DNA of 64,000 bases from the NCBI GenBank assembly GCA_033002965.1, contig JAURVB010000206.1, forward strand, positions 1 to 64,000, given 5' to 3'. Each line of letters opens with the position of its first letter. Position 1 is the first letter of the stretch. The DNA comes from Piper betle (taxonomy: Eukaryota; Streptophyta; Magnoliopsida; Piperales; Piperaceae). Under the pieces are notes generated by a model. That model did no database searches, was not told where the DNA came from, and worked only from the letters and a program-made list of their open reading frames with translations. Shown here one piece after another: positions 12,297 to 20,994 of the stretch. The translations under genes were made by a program, and so were the position numbers.

Positions 12297-13172
12297 TGTA
12301 ACGACCCAGCCTAAAGTACAACGTAATGGGCCTGAGTCATTTCTTTAAGGCTGCTAGTCACAGGCCAGAAAGGTCGTGGGCTAGGGCTAGCAACGGGCTG
12401 GACTAATTGTGAGATCCCTCAACTTAGTCCCACATCTAATACCTACTAGGAGAAGATCCTGTTTATAAGTGGGAATGGATGGTAGATCTTTAACTTGGGT
12501 TAACCACTTTAAAGAAATGACTTAGGCCCATTACGTTGCACTTTGGGTCGGGTCGTTACAGGTGGTATCAGAGCAACCTGGTTACATGTTAGATAGTCGG
12601 CTGGACTAGGGACGTTGGCTAGGCTGCTGGTCACGAGCAAGAAAGGTTGTGAGCTGGGGCTAGCAATAGACCAAGTATAGGCATTTCGGGGATGAAATGT
12701 CCTTAGACTGTGAGATCCCTCAACTTAAGTCCCACATCTAATACCTACTAGGAGAAGATTATGTTTATAGGTGGGAATGGACTATAGATCTTTAACTTGG
12801 GTTAACCATTTTAAAGAAATAACTTGGGCCCATTACGTTGCACTTTGGGCCGGGTCGTTACAAATGGTATCAGAGCCACCTGGTTACATGTTAGATGGTG
12901 GGCCGGACTAGGGACATTGTCTTGGCTGCCGGTCACGGGCCAAAAAGGTCGTGGGCTGGGGTTAGCAAGAGGCCAAATGTAGGAATCTCGGGGATGAAAT
13001 TTTTTAAGGTGGGTGGATTGTTGAGATACCTCAACTTAGTCCCACATCTAATACCTACTAGGAGAAGATCCTATTTATAAGTGGGAATGGACTATAGATC
13101 TTTAACTTGGGTTAACCATTTTAAAGAAATGACTTAGGCTCATTACGTTGCACTTTGGGTCTGGTCGTTACA
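12297..13172 (+). mobile_element. Rearranged TRIM element: inverted LTR tip plus LTR-int-LTR-int-LTR
   Basis: This is a small non-coding LTR retrotransposon of the terminal-repeat-in-miniature type. The LTR is about 153 bp, starts TGTGAGATCCC and ends GGGTCGTTACA; three direct copies lie at 12408-12560, 12709-12862 and 13019-13172. Each of the first two is followed by a primer-binding site TGGTATCAGAGC (12563 and 12865), complementary to the 3' end of initiator-methionine tRNA, and an internal part of about 150 bp. The first 110 bp (12297-12407) is unusual: about 50 bp are the reverse complement of the LTR 3' end, followed by an internal fragment in direct orientation. The whole 876 bp is flanked by the same pentamer, GTACT, so it moved as one unit. 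No protein is encoded. Confidence 0.85.
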
Positions 13173-13177
13173 GTACT
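13173..13177. repeat. Target-site duplication GTACT, right
   Basis: This is the right-hand partner of the GTACT at 12292-12296. Confidence 0.8.
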
Positions 13178-13899
13178 AGTTTATACTATTAGATTGGTTT
13201 AGTTGTTCAAGTTTAGTTATATTCAAGTAAAGAATGCTATGCTCAAGTTAGATATGTATGAATGATATTTATACAGTTTTCCATCATATTTAATCAAATG
13301 TAGTTTAACCTATTTTCTTATTATGTTTACTACACATGTAAGTAGTGGACTCAGTACCTTGTTAGTAAGTTACTTAGAAAGTTGATCAAGTGTCGATCAT
13401 CTCAATGGAAATATTCCGCCATATTTTATAGTTATGTTTATTCATGTGCATTAGTTAGGAGATGATGCTAATAATGACCCTGATTTGGTGTTCGAACACT
13501 TTGTTTTTATAAATTGGATCTTCACAAGTTTGTATCATAACTTAGACACTTTGTTTCCATGTCAAGCTGAATTATAAATCTACCTAGTTGAAATATAATT
13601 TGAGTATCACATCCTTTATAAGATTGACTAATGGCATTGTAACAAGTGTTTACCACAAAAATTTGTTCTTAGTGTTTACTTTTGCATATAGACAACTCAA
13701 AGGAAGATTTGGATTAGTGGTAATACTCGATGATGGTAATGTTAGAGCAAAGAAAAGGATGAAGCATTCTGACATGTCCATTAACAAAACAACTAAGCAA
13801 TTCAAAGAATCCCAACAATTCTTGCCAATCGAAGGATGAAGCAAAGCAGCACACCCACAACAAAACAAACACCCGACCCCAAAGACTCACAGCAGTTCA
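13178..13899. repeat. Family E copy 2, right part, then unassigned sequence
   Basis: 13178-13480 continues the LTR family interrupted by the TRIM; the ACATGTAAGTAGTGGACTCAG stretch matches copy 1 near 8270. From 13481 to 13899 I recognise nothing. An 83-codon open frame at 13588-13839 is lysine-rich but shows no domain and lies between repeats, so I do not call it a gene. Confidence 0.35.
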
Positions 13900-14369
13900 T
13901 ACCAAGCAGTCGACAAGAACCCCATGCATAAGACGCTAGGGATCTAGCAACTTAGCAGGGCATCTCCAACAAACCTTGCATGCAAGAATTCTAATGGAAA
14001 CAAATATGATGAGGGACGAAATACTCACACAGAAATGGGGAGGTCACCTGGGATGGAGAGGAGGCAAGAAGAATTTGACAGCTAGGAAAAAGTTCCCCCC
14101 CTCAACGATCCCCTCCTCCTGCATATATATACACTTCAACCATTCCCTCCATTAAATTCTCATACCTCATCATCCATAGGTATTACCTACGTTTAACGAG
14201 CCCCTTCATCAAATTCTCACACCCTATCATCCATTTATGAATAGGTATTTTCTAAGTGACCTTAAGTCGAACTATGACCGGTCTACTTGATAACCAACCA
14301 TTTAGTTCATCGATATTTACTTCATAATATTTAGGTTCGAGTCTTGTAATAAAAATCATGGTTTTTACA
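13900..14369 (-). mobile_element. 3' LTR (5' part) of a deleted minus-strand chromovirus
   Basis: On the minus strand the LTR starts TGTAAAAACC at 14369, right after a polypurine tract. Its first 450 bases follow the complete plus-strand LTR at 18379-18965, including the ATATATGCAGGAGGAGG promoter-like segment and the GATGATGGGGT.TGAGAATTTAAT repeats. The remainder of the LTR, including the minisatellite part, is missing, so the copy is truncated at about 13900. Confidence 0.6.
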
Positions 14370-14810
14370 ATCTCCCCAACTTAGAGATATTTCGTCCCCA
14401 AAATATTATAATAGCAAGATGATAAGCATGATTAATTATATCGTCGGGATCTCAAGCTGCTCCTACTGTTGCTTCGGAGGCTGACGATAGTCTTTTATCA
14501 TGTGTCCCGTCCTGCCGTAATTGTAGCACCGACGGGGCTCGTTGCATTGCCCGGAATGCATCTTGGTGCAACTTTTACATTGTCTAAACAGAATCTCCTA
14601 AAACTTCCTTTTGAGGTTTCCATCTACGTTCCCTGGGTAGTTCTGTTGTTGTTGTTCTGCGGACCCATTTGAGCTACCCCCATATTTTTTCACTTAATTT
14701 ATTACTAGCAAATGAATTTGTTAATTAGTAACACAACACAGTGGGAAAAGATAATTATTGGACTTTTCAACAAGGTACTTGAGTCATAAAATTTGAGCTC
14801 TGATACCACC
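14370..14810 (-). pseudogene. Internal remnant of a minus-strand chromovirus: PBS, gag zinc knuckle, PPT
   Basis: On the minus strand the order is: primer-binding site TGGTATCAGAGCTC (14808 to 14795), AT-rich leader, a short gag piece, then the 3' signal GGGACGAAATATCTC and polypurine tract TTGGGGAGAT just before the LTR. The gag piece (about 14680 to 14450) shows two CCHC-like zinc-knuckle traces: KMHSGQC, and CYNYGRTGHMIKDY, in which one cysteine has become tyrosine. Everything between the knuckle and the PPT (protease, RT, RNase H, integrase) is absent, leaving about 440 bp of interior. It could be a dead deletion product or a non-autonomous derivative. Confidence 0.65.
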
Positions 14811-14844
14811 TATAACGACCCGCCATTTTTCACAATATTGTGAG
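14811..14844 (-). mobile_element. 5' LTR terminal stub of the minus-strand chromovirus
   Basis: TATAACGACCCGCCATTTTT and the following bases are the reverse complement of the end of the LTR at 18379-20054, which reads AAAAATGGCGGGTCGTTACA. Only about 30 bp remain before a TRIM LTR begins at 14845. Confidence 0.65.
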
Positions 14845-15377
14845 TGTGAGATCCCTCAACTTAGTCTCACATCTAATACCTACTGGGAGAAGATCTTGTT
14901 TATAAGTGGGAATGGGCTATAGATCTTTAAACTTTCGGGGTACCCATTTTAAAGAGATGACTTAGCCCATTACGTTGCACTTTGGGCTGGGTCATTACAA
15001 ATGGTATCAGAGCCGACCTGGTTCCGTGTTAGATGGTGGGATGGACTAGGGACGTTGGCTAGGCTGCCGGTCACGGGCCAAAAAAGGTCGTGGGCTGGGG
15101 TTAGCAACGGGCCCAGACTAGAAATGTTGGCTAAGCTGCCGGTCACTGGCCGAAAAGGACGTGGGCTGGGGCTAGCAACGGGCCAAGAATAGGCATTTCG
15201 GGGACGAAATTTCCTAAGGTGGGTGGATTGTGAGATCCCTCAACTTAGTCCCACATCTAATACCTACTGGGAGAAGATCTTGTTTATAAGTGGGAATGGA
15301 CTATAGATCTTTAAACTTTCGGGGTACCCATTTTAAAGAGATGACTTGGCCCATTACGTTGCACTTTGGCCTGAGTC
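14845..15377 (+). mobile_element. TRIM element with 3' LTR fused into chromovirus pol
   Basis: 5' LTR 14845-14999 (TGTGAGATCCC to GTCATTACA), primer-binding site TGGTATCAGAGCC at 15002, interior to 15228, then a second LTR from 15229. The interior contains an imperfect tandem duplication of about 80 bp (GTTGGCTA.GCTGCCGGTCAC through GGGGCTAGCAACGGGCC, twice). The second LTR follows the first until about 15369-15377 (CACTTTGGCCTGAGTC against CACTTTGGGCTGGGTC) and then continues as chromovirus pol instead of ending in TTACA. The final 20 bases or so of the LTR are lost. Confidence 0.8.
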
Positions 15378-18279
15378 CAAACCCAAAGAGTTGTCCATGA
15401 TTCCGGTGGTAGCAGAATTTCCGGACGTATTTCCAGGTGAACTTCCAGGGTTACCTCCTAAGCGGGCAGTGGAGTTTGTCATTGACCTAGCACCGGGAGT
15501 ATCACCAATTTCTAAAGCACCATACCGCATGGCTCCAGCGGAACTCAAGGAGTTAAAGAGTCAATTAGAAGAGCTGTTGCAGGCAGGCTTCATACGACCA
15601 AGTACTTCACCCTGGGGAGCCCCTGTTCTTTTTGTAAAGAAGAAGGATGGCTCACTTCGATTGTGTATTGACTATCGTCAGCTCAATCAAGTGACAGTCA
15701 AGAATCGGTACCCCTTACCGAGGATTGACGATTTATTTGATCAGTTGAAAACAGCCGGAATATTCTCAAAAATAGACTTGCGGTCCGGATATCATCAACT
15801 ACGGGTGAAGGAATCTGACATACAGAAAACGGCTTTCCGAACTCGCTATGGACATTATGAGTTTCTGGTTATGCCTTTTGGTCTGACAAATGCACCAGCG
15901 GCCTTTATGTCACTTATGAACACGGTGTTCCACGAATACTTGGATAAGTTTATTATTGTGTTTGTGGACGACATTCTGGTCTATTCAAATAATGAGGAGG
16001 ACCATGGGAAACACTTGTCCATTGCTCTTCAAGTTTTGAGAGAGAATCAACTGTTCGCCAAATTATCAAAGTGTGACTTCTGGCTGAAGGAGGTGAACTT
16101 CCTCGGACATGTTGTCTCAAAGGCGGGAGTTGCAGTGGATCCGTCAAAAGTGAAAGCAGTCATTGATTGGCCACAACCTAAGTCAGTCACTGATATCAGA
16201 AGCTTCCTCGGTTTGGCGGGTTACTATAGGAAATTCATTAAAGACTTTTCCTTAGTAGCATCGCCGATGACCAAACTTACAAGGAAGGGGGTCAGGTTTG
16301 AATGGAGTAGTAAGTGTGAGGAGAGTTTCCAGTCTCTAAAGAAGAGTTTAACAACTGCACCAGTCTTGACCCTACCAAATGGTAATGAAGGATTCGTAGT
16401 CTTCAGTGATGCGTCTCGGTTGGGTTTAGGATGCGTCCTTATGCAAGATGGTAAGGTGGTGGCTTACGCATCTCGCCAATTGAAGATTCACGAGCAAAAT
16501 TATGCGACCCATGACTTGGAACTGGCAGCAGTAGTTTTTGCCCTAAAGATTTGGAGGCACTACTTGTATGGGGCCCAGTTCGAAGTTTTCACCGACCATC
16601 AAAGTTTGAAGTATATCTTCACCCAAAATGACCTTAACCTTCGACAGAGACGGTGGATAGAATACTTGAAGGACTATGATTTCCAAATTTTATACCACCC
16701 GGGAAAAGCGAATGTTGTGGCCGACGCGTTGAGTCGGAAGGGCAAGATGGACAAGGGTCAACAACTAGCTAGACTTTGGGCTATGTCAGCTGAGGTGGTA
16801 GCTATTAACCCGGTGGAACGAATGACAGGAATACTGGCGAACCTGGTTATCTCCAATGAATTGGTGGACCGAGTTAAGCTAACACAAATGGAAGATGAGA
16901 AGCTGAATGAAATGTTGGACAAAACTCCCAACATTGTAGCAGATTCCAACAGTGTAATCAGATTTAGAGGGAGATTGTGTGTACCCAACAATGATGCATT
17001 AAAACGAGATATTCTGGAAGAAGCTCATCGTTCAAGGTTCTCAATACACCCTGGTGTTACAAAGATGTACCAGGACTTGAAACGAACCTACTGGTGGGTT
17101 GGAATGAAGAGGGATGTGGTGGATTTTATTTCCAAGTGTCAGACGTGCCAATTGATCAAAGCCCAACATCAACTACCCGGTGGATTATTACAACCTTTAG
17201 AGATACCTACCTGGAAATGGGAGCGTGTCACATGTGATTTTATTACAAAACTCCCCAGGACTTTGAAGAGACATGACTCTATATGGGTAGTTGTGGACCG
17301 TTTGACTAAGGCAGCTCATTTTATCCCCACAAAATCAACAAGGACTGCGGAATACTTAGCAGAACTGTACATAAATAACATTGTCAGGCTGCATGGAATT
17401 CCGAAGGAGATAGTCTCTGACAGAGATCCCCTATTCACGTCACATTTTTGGGAAGTTTTCCAAAAAGCTATGGGGACCCAAATCAAGTTAAGTACAGCAT
17501 ATCACCCCCAAACTGATGGTCAAAGTGAGAGGACCAATCAAACCTTGGAGGATTTGTTGAGAGCTTGCATCCTCGACTGGGGAGGAGATTGGGAGAAACA
17601 CTTAGCCTTGGCTGAATTCACCTATAATAACTCTTACCAAGCCAGTATAGGAATGGCACCGTTTGAAGCCTTATACGGTAGGCCTTGTCGATCTCCATCA
17701 TGCTGGTTGGAATCTACAGAGATGGTTATAGTCGGGCCAGAGATGGTGAGAGAAGCAGCTGAAAAGGTGCAACTCATCCAGCAAAGGCTTAAGGCAGCTC
17801 AGGATCGGCAGAAAAGTTATGCTGATACTCGAAGGAAGGACTTAGAATTCCAAGTTGGGGAGTTCGTCTACCTTAAGACCTCACCTAAAAAGGGAGTGAT
17901 CAGATTTAGAACATCAGGGAAGTTGAAGCCAAGATTCATAGGACCATTTCCAATTTTGGATCGAATCGGAAGTTGTGCATATAGATTAGCATTACCACCA
18001 AGCCTTGATGGTGTACACAATGTCTTTCATGTGTCAATGCTAAAGAAATATGTACGAGATGAGAATCACATTATCACAAATTTTGCAGATTTAGAGCTAC
18101 AATCGGATTTAACCTACGAGGAAAAACCGATTCGAATCTTGGCAAGGGAAACAAAGACACTCCGTAGCAAGGAGATCCCTTTGGTAAAGGTATTATGGAG
18201 AAATCAGGGATCAGAAGAAGCTACATGGGAGACTGAACAAGAAATGGCCAAAAAATATCCTAACCTGTTTGTAGCATAA
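15346..18279 (+). CDS. Tekay/Del-type chromovirus pol (RT, RNase H, integrase, C-terminal chromodomain-like part), gag and protease missing
   Basis: This 977-codon frame has no stops and encodes the downstream part of a Ty3/gypsy polyprotein, which copies RNA into DNA and integrates it. Reverse transcriptase carries the FVDD catalytic box (Asp 208/209). RNase H starts near FSDAS (Asp 355). Integrase has the HHCC zinc site (His 561 and 568, Cys 598 and 601) and the DDE triad Asp 631, Asp 692, Glu 728 with 35 residues between the last two. The C-terminus ([13 protein letters not shown] to the end) resembles the weak chromodomain of the Tekay/Del clade. The frame opens inside the TRIM LTR: the first 10 or so codons are LTR-derived, the first ATG is at 15397, and retroelement homology begins at about 15378. 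With no gag, protease or 5' LTR it cannot move alone, although the enzyme domains look intact. Confidence 0.9.
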   Translation: MAHYVALWPESKPKELSMIPVVAEFPDVFPGELPGLPPKRAVEFVIDLAPGVSPISKAPYRMAPAELKELKSQLEELLQAGFIRPSTSPWGAPVLFVKKKDGSLRLCIDYRQLNQVTVKNRYPLPRIDDLFDQLKTAGIFSKIDLRSGYHQLRVKESDIQKTAFRTRYGHYEFLVMPFGLTNAPAAFMSLMNTVFHEYLDKFIIVFVDDILVYSNNEEDHGKHLSIALQVLRENQLFAKLSKCDFWLKEVNFLGHVVSKAGVAVDPSKVKAVIDWPQPKSVTDIRSFLGLAGYYRKFIKDFSLVASPMTKLTRKGVRFEWSSKCEESFQSLKKSLTTAPVLTLPNGNEGFVVFSDASRLGLGCVLMQDGKVVAYASRQLKIHEQNYATHDLELAAVVFALKIWRHYLYGAQFEVFTDHQSLKYIFTQNDLNLRQRRWIEYLKDYDFQILYHPGKANVVADALSRKGKMDKGQQLARLWAMSAEVVAINPVERMTGILANLVISNELVDRVKLTQMEDEKLNEMLDKTPNIVADSNSVIRFRGRLCVPNNDALKRDILEEAHRSRFSIHPGVTKMYQDLKRTYWWVGMKRDVVDFISKCQTCQLIKAQHQLPGGLLQPLEIPTWKWERVTCDFITKLPRTLKRHDSIWVVVDRLTKAAHFIPTKSTRTAEYLAELYINNIVRLHGIPKEIVSDRDPLFTSHFWEVFQKAMGTQIKLSTAYHPQTDGQSERTNQTLEDLLRACILDWGGDWEKHLALAEFTYNNSYQASIGMAPFEALYGRPCRSPSCWLESTEMVIVGPEMVREAAEKVQLIQQRLKAAQDRQKSYADTRRKDLEFQVGEFVYLKTSPKKGVIRFRTSGKLKPRFIGPFPILDRIGSCAYRLALPPSLDGVHNVFHVSMLKKYVRDENHIITNFADLELQSDLTYEEKPIRILARETKTLRSKEIPLVKVLWRNQGSEEATWETEQEMAKKYPNLFVA

Positions 18280-18365
18280 AATCTGTGTAATTGTTGTAAC
18301 AAGAACTTATACCGAAGATGGATGTCCTTGGGAATACTATCATATTTCAGGGACGAAATATTTCT

Positions 18366-18378
18366 AAGTTGGGGAGAT
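18366..18378 (+). other. Polypurine tract of the plus-strand chromovirus
   Basis: AAGTTGGGGAGAT lies directly before the LTR start TGTAAAGACCC and 86 bp after the pol stop codon. It is preceded by CAGGGACGAAATATTTC, a motif also found before the LTRs of the TRIMs here. Confidence 0.75.
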
Positions 18379-18388
18379 TGTAAAGACC

Positions 18389-18391
<3 letters not shown>

Positions 18392-18425
<34 letters not shown>
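18392..18425. repeat. (TA)n microsatellite in the LTR
   Basis: Uninterrupted alternating A/T for about 34 bases, right after the TGTAAAGACCCGG terminus. Confidence 0.95.
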
Positions 18426-18427
<2 letters not shown>

Positions 18428-19140
18428 GACGCGGTGGGATCGAACGTTGGTATCCATGAATTTGTTTAAATTATTTACCCGCTACCCGGTTAATTATTAA
18501 TTACCCGGTCAAGTGGAAAGTATTAGTTAACCGGTTAAGTATTTTTACCCGGTTAAGTAAACCATACCATTTAACCGTTTAAACTAGTAAAGTGAACCAT
18601 ACCATTTAAGAGGTTGAGTGAAAAGGTTAAGTGAACCGTGTTAATTACCCAATTACGCGGTTAAAGGAATTATGGTGAAAGGGTGCTTCCACAAACCCTA
18701 GCCGTCATTTATTCTTTATAAAAGGAGAAGGGGTCGTTGAACCTAGGAAATACCAATGGATGATGGGGTGTGAGAATTTAATGAAGGGGTCGTTGAACCT
18801 AGGAAATACCAATGGATGATGGGGTATGAGAATTTAATGGAGGGAATGGTTGAAGTGTATATATATGCAGGAGGAGGGAGTATTTCATCCCTCATCTCCG
18901 TCCCAGGCGACCTCCCCATTACTGTATTAGGGTTCACGGGTCATAGTCAGACGTAATCACAAATCAGGTACGTATAATAGATAGAACATCATACTTTCCT
19001 TGTTGGTAGCCTAGGTCGGCCTGAGCCCAGATTCGACTACCATGCACCGAGTGCTACCGGGGTCAATGAATTGACTCAGTCCGACACTGGGTCGTGTTAT
19101 GTACGTGAATTTTGTAATGCATCGACATTGTTTTGGAGTA

Positions 19141-19662
19141 GTGATAGCCACCCCATAAAAAGGCTACGGCCGGGGTGAGTGAGGCACAGCGATTCCTCCA
19201 TCGCACTGGAGTGCAGTGATAGCCGCCCCATAAAAAGGCTACGGCCGGGGTGTGTGAGGCACTGGCACTGGAGTGCAGTGATAGCCGCCCCATAAAAAGG
19301 CTACGGCCGGGGTGTGTGAGGCACTGGCACTAGAATTGGTAGTGAGAGCTTCCCACAAACGGGGCATAGCAATCACCTGAGTGCAGTGATAGCCGCCCCA
19401 CAAAAAGGCTACGGCCGGGGTGTGCAAGGCATTGGCACTGGAGTGCAGTGATAGCCTCCCCATAAAAAGGCTACGGCCGGGGTGTGCGAGGCACTGGCAC
19501 TAGAATTGGTAGTGAGAGCTTCCCCACAAACGGGGCATAGCAATCACCCGAGTGCAGTGATAGCTACCCCACAAAAAGGCTACGGCCGGGGTGTGCGAGG
19601 CACTGGCACTGGAGACGGTAGTGGTAGCCTCCCCACAAAAAAGGCTACGGCCGGGGTGTGCG
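19141..19662 (+). repeat. Minisatellite with 62/108-bp higher-order structure
   Basis: Seven units begin GTGATAGCC or GTGGTAGCC at 19141, 19216, 19278, 19386, 19448, 19557 and 19621, so the spacings are 75, 62, 108, 62, 109 and 64 bp. The core is AAAAAGGCTACGGCCGGGG. The long units carry an extra segment of about 46 bp (AGAATTGGTAGTGAGAGC, ending in CAATCACC). TAGCC and GGCTA in each core can pair, as can CCCC and GGGG. Unit length alternates, indicating that a two-unit block was duplicated after the insert arose. Open frames here on both strands are produced by the repeat. Confidence 0.9.
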
Positions 19663-19998
19663 GATCACAGCGGATACCTCCTCCGCATTGTTTTGGAGTA
19701 TAGCGGAATCGCTCCACCGCATATTAAAATAAACATAAGGAAATAGTGGAATGTACTTGTCTTGTTTTATCTATTATACTACTTAGTGTTGTAATCACTA
19801 ACGCGGAATTGCCTCCGCAGGTATGCAAATACGAGATTAGGAGATTGACATCCAGAGTATGGAGCAAAATAAATATGAGGACTCCTTTTTTTATTTAATT
19901 GAGAAATAAGTGTGGCTGCTGGGAAACGGTCCAAGACTGTGGGATCTTTATATATGTTTTTGTTAAATAAAAAATGTTAGTCATATTTACTTAATTGT

Positions 19999-20081
19999 GA
20001 GTAACACCTGGCCAGCTAGGCCCACAATATCGTGAAAAATGGCGGGTCGTTACAGTGAGCCTAGCTGGCTAGGCGTTACTC
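19999..20081. repeat. Inverted repeat spanning the LTR terminus
   Basis: The 27 bases at 19999-20025 and the reverse complement of 20055-20081 agree at 24 positions (left arm GAGTAACACCTGGCCAGCTA, etc.). The right arm begins immediately after the LTR terminal CA at 20054, so sequence outside the element mirrors sequence inside it. Confidence 0.8.
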
Positions 20082-20626
20082 GAAATTATACAAAACCAAC
20101 CATGTAACGACGAGCCCTAACTGGTCCGGGCGTTACTTATATGTTAAATGATTTAGTCTTGTAATAAAAATCATGACTTTTACACTCAGCCGCCTTAGGG
20201 TCAGAACCCTAAGTGTTCGATATGTGGTCCTAGAGCAAAGGTGCCAACCATCACCTAGGTGCCCTACCAACGCTATCGCGTTGGCCAAATTTTGAGTAGG
20301 GTTTTGTGGCATGGCACAATGGCCCCAGTATCCCTTGCATTGCGCCCATGCCCTAGGTCAGTTAACCCATGCCTGTGACGTTAGTGGACCATGAGGTCCT
20401 TGGTCTGGGTAACAAAGGCCATTGCCCTTCCGTTGGCAAGTTTTCCCATTTCTATAAAAAGTCCCTTCCTCTCCACTTTTACCACTTCCTTTGCTTTTCT
20501 CTGATCCTCCCCTGCTTCCTAGCCCTCTCTCCTTCATCCGTTGCCTTTAACTTGCTCTCCTCAACCTCTCCAAGCTTTCCTAAGGGCCTAGGGTTTTAGG
20601 TCTCTCCGTGGGATGCCCCAATAAGT
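20082..20626. other. Unassigned sequence between two LTR blocks
   Basis: I see no gene. A small inverted repeat (GTAACG...CGTTAC) lies at 20104-20136. A TATA-like TCTATAAAAAG at 20451-20461 is followed by a C/T-rich leader-like stretch (20465-20590), the arrangement of an LTR promoter, so this may be the end of another LTR. Confidence 0.3.
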
Positions 20627-20935
20627 GTAGCACCCCAAATTCTGTTTGCTATTGACCAAACTGGAAATGTTATGGGGGGCCAAACCAATTCTCAATTCGA
20701 TTAATTTGGTCAACCCACCCGAACTTAAACGAAAGGGATCTACTGTAAGCGTCATAAGATGAAAGGAATGCCACAATGAATGTATGAAATGCACAACCTA
20801 ATAGGACGTTACGTGGATGATATGATAATGAAAAATCACACTCCAATCGATTGAATGTAAAAAGAATCCTGTAATTAAATGGACAAAATTTCCCCCTAAA
20901 AGTGCAATAAAAAACCACCTTGTCCATCATTATAT

Positions 20936-20994
<59 letters not shown>

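Larger units (their letters stand above)
18379..20054 (+). mobile_element. 3' LTR of the plus-strand chromovirus (1676 bp)
   Basis: The LTR starts TGTAAAGACCC after the polypurine tract and ends GGCGGGTCGTTACA. Inside are a (TA)n tract, repeats of ACCCGGTTAA-type motifs, two tandem copies of a segment of about 55 bp (18730-18840), a possible promoter at about 18855 (GTGTATATATATGC) and a minisatellite at 19141-19662. The same LTR family recurs in inverted orientation at 13900-14369 and 1641-3595. Confidence 0.8.

Noticed and set aside
12297..13172. Interpreting the three repeated 153-bp segments as a simple satellite array
   Set aside because: Primer-binding sites follow the first two repeats, the ends are TG...CA, and a 5-bp target duplication flanks the block, which identifies LTRs.
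19063..19703. Repetitive open frames containing AFLWGGYHC and similar
   Set aside because: They are produced by the minisatellite in the chromovirus LTR and repeat with its unit length.
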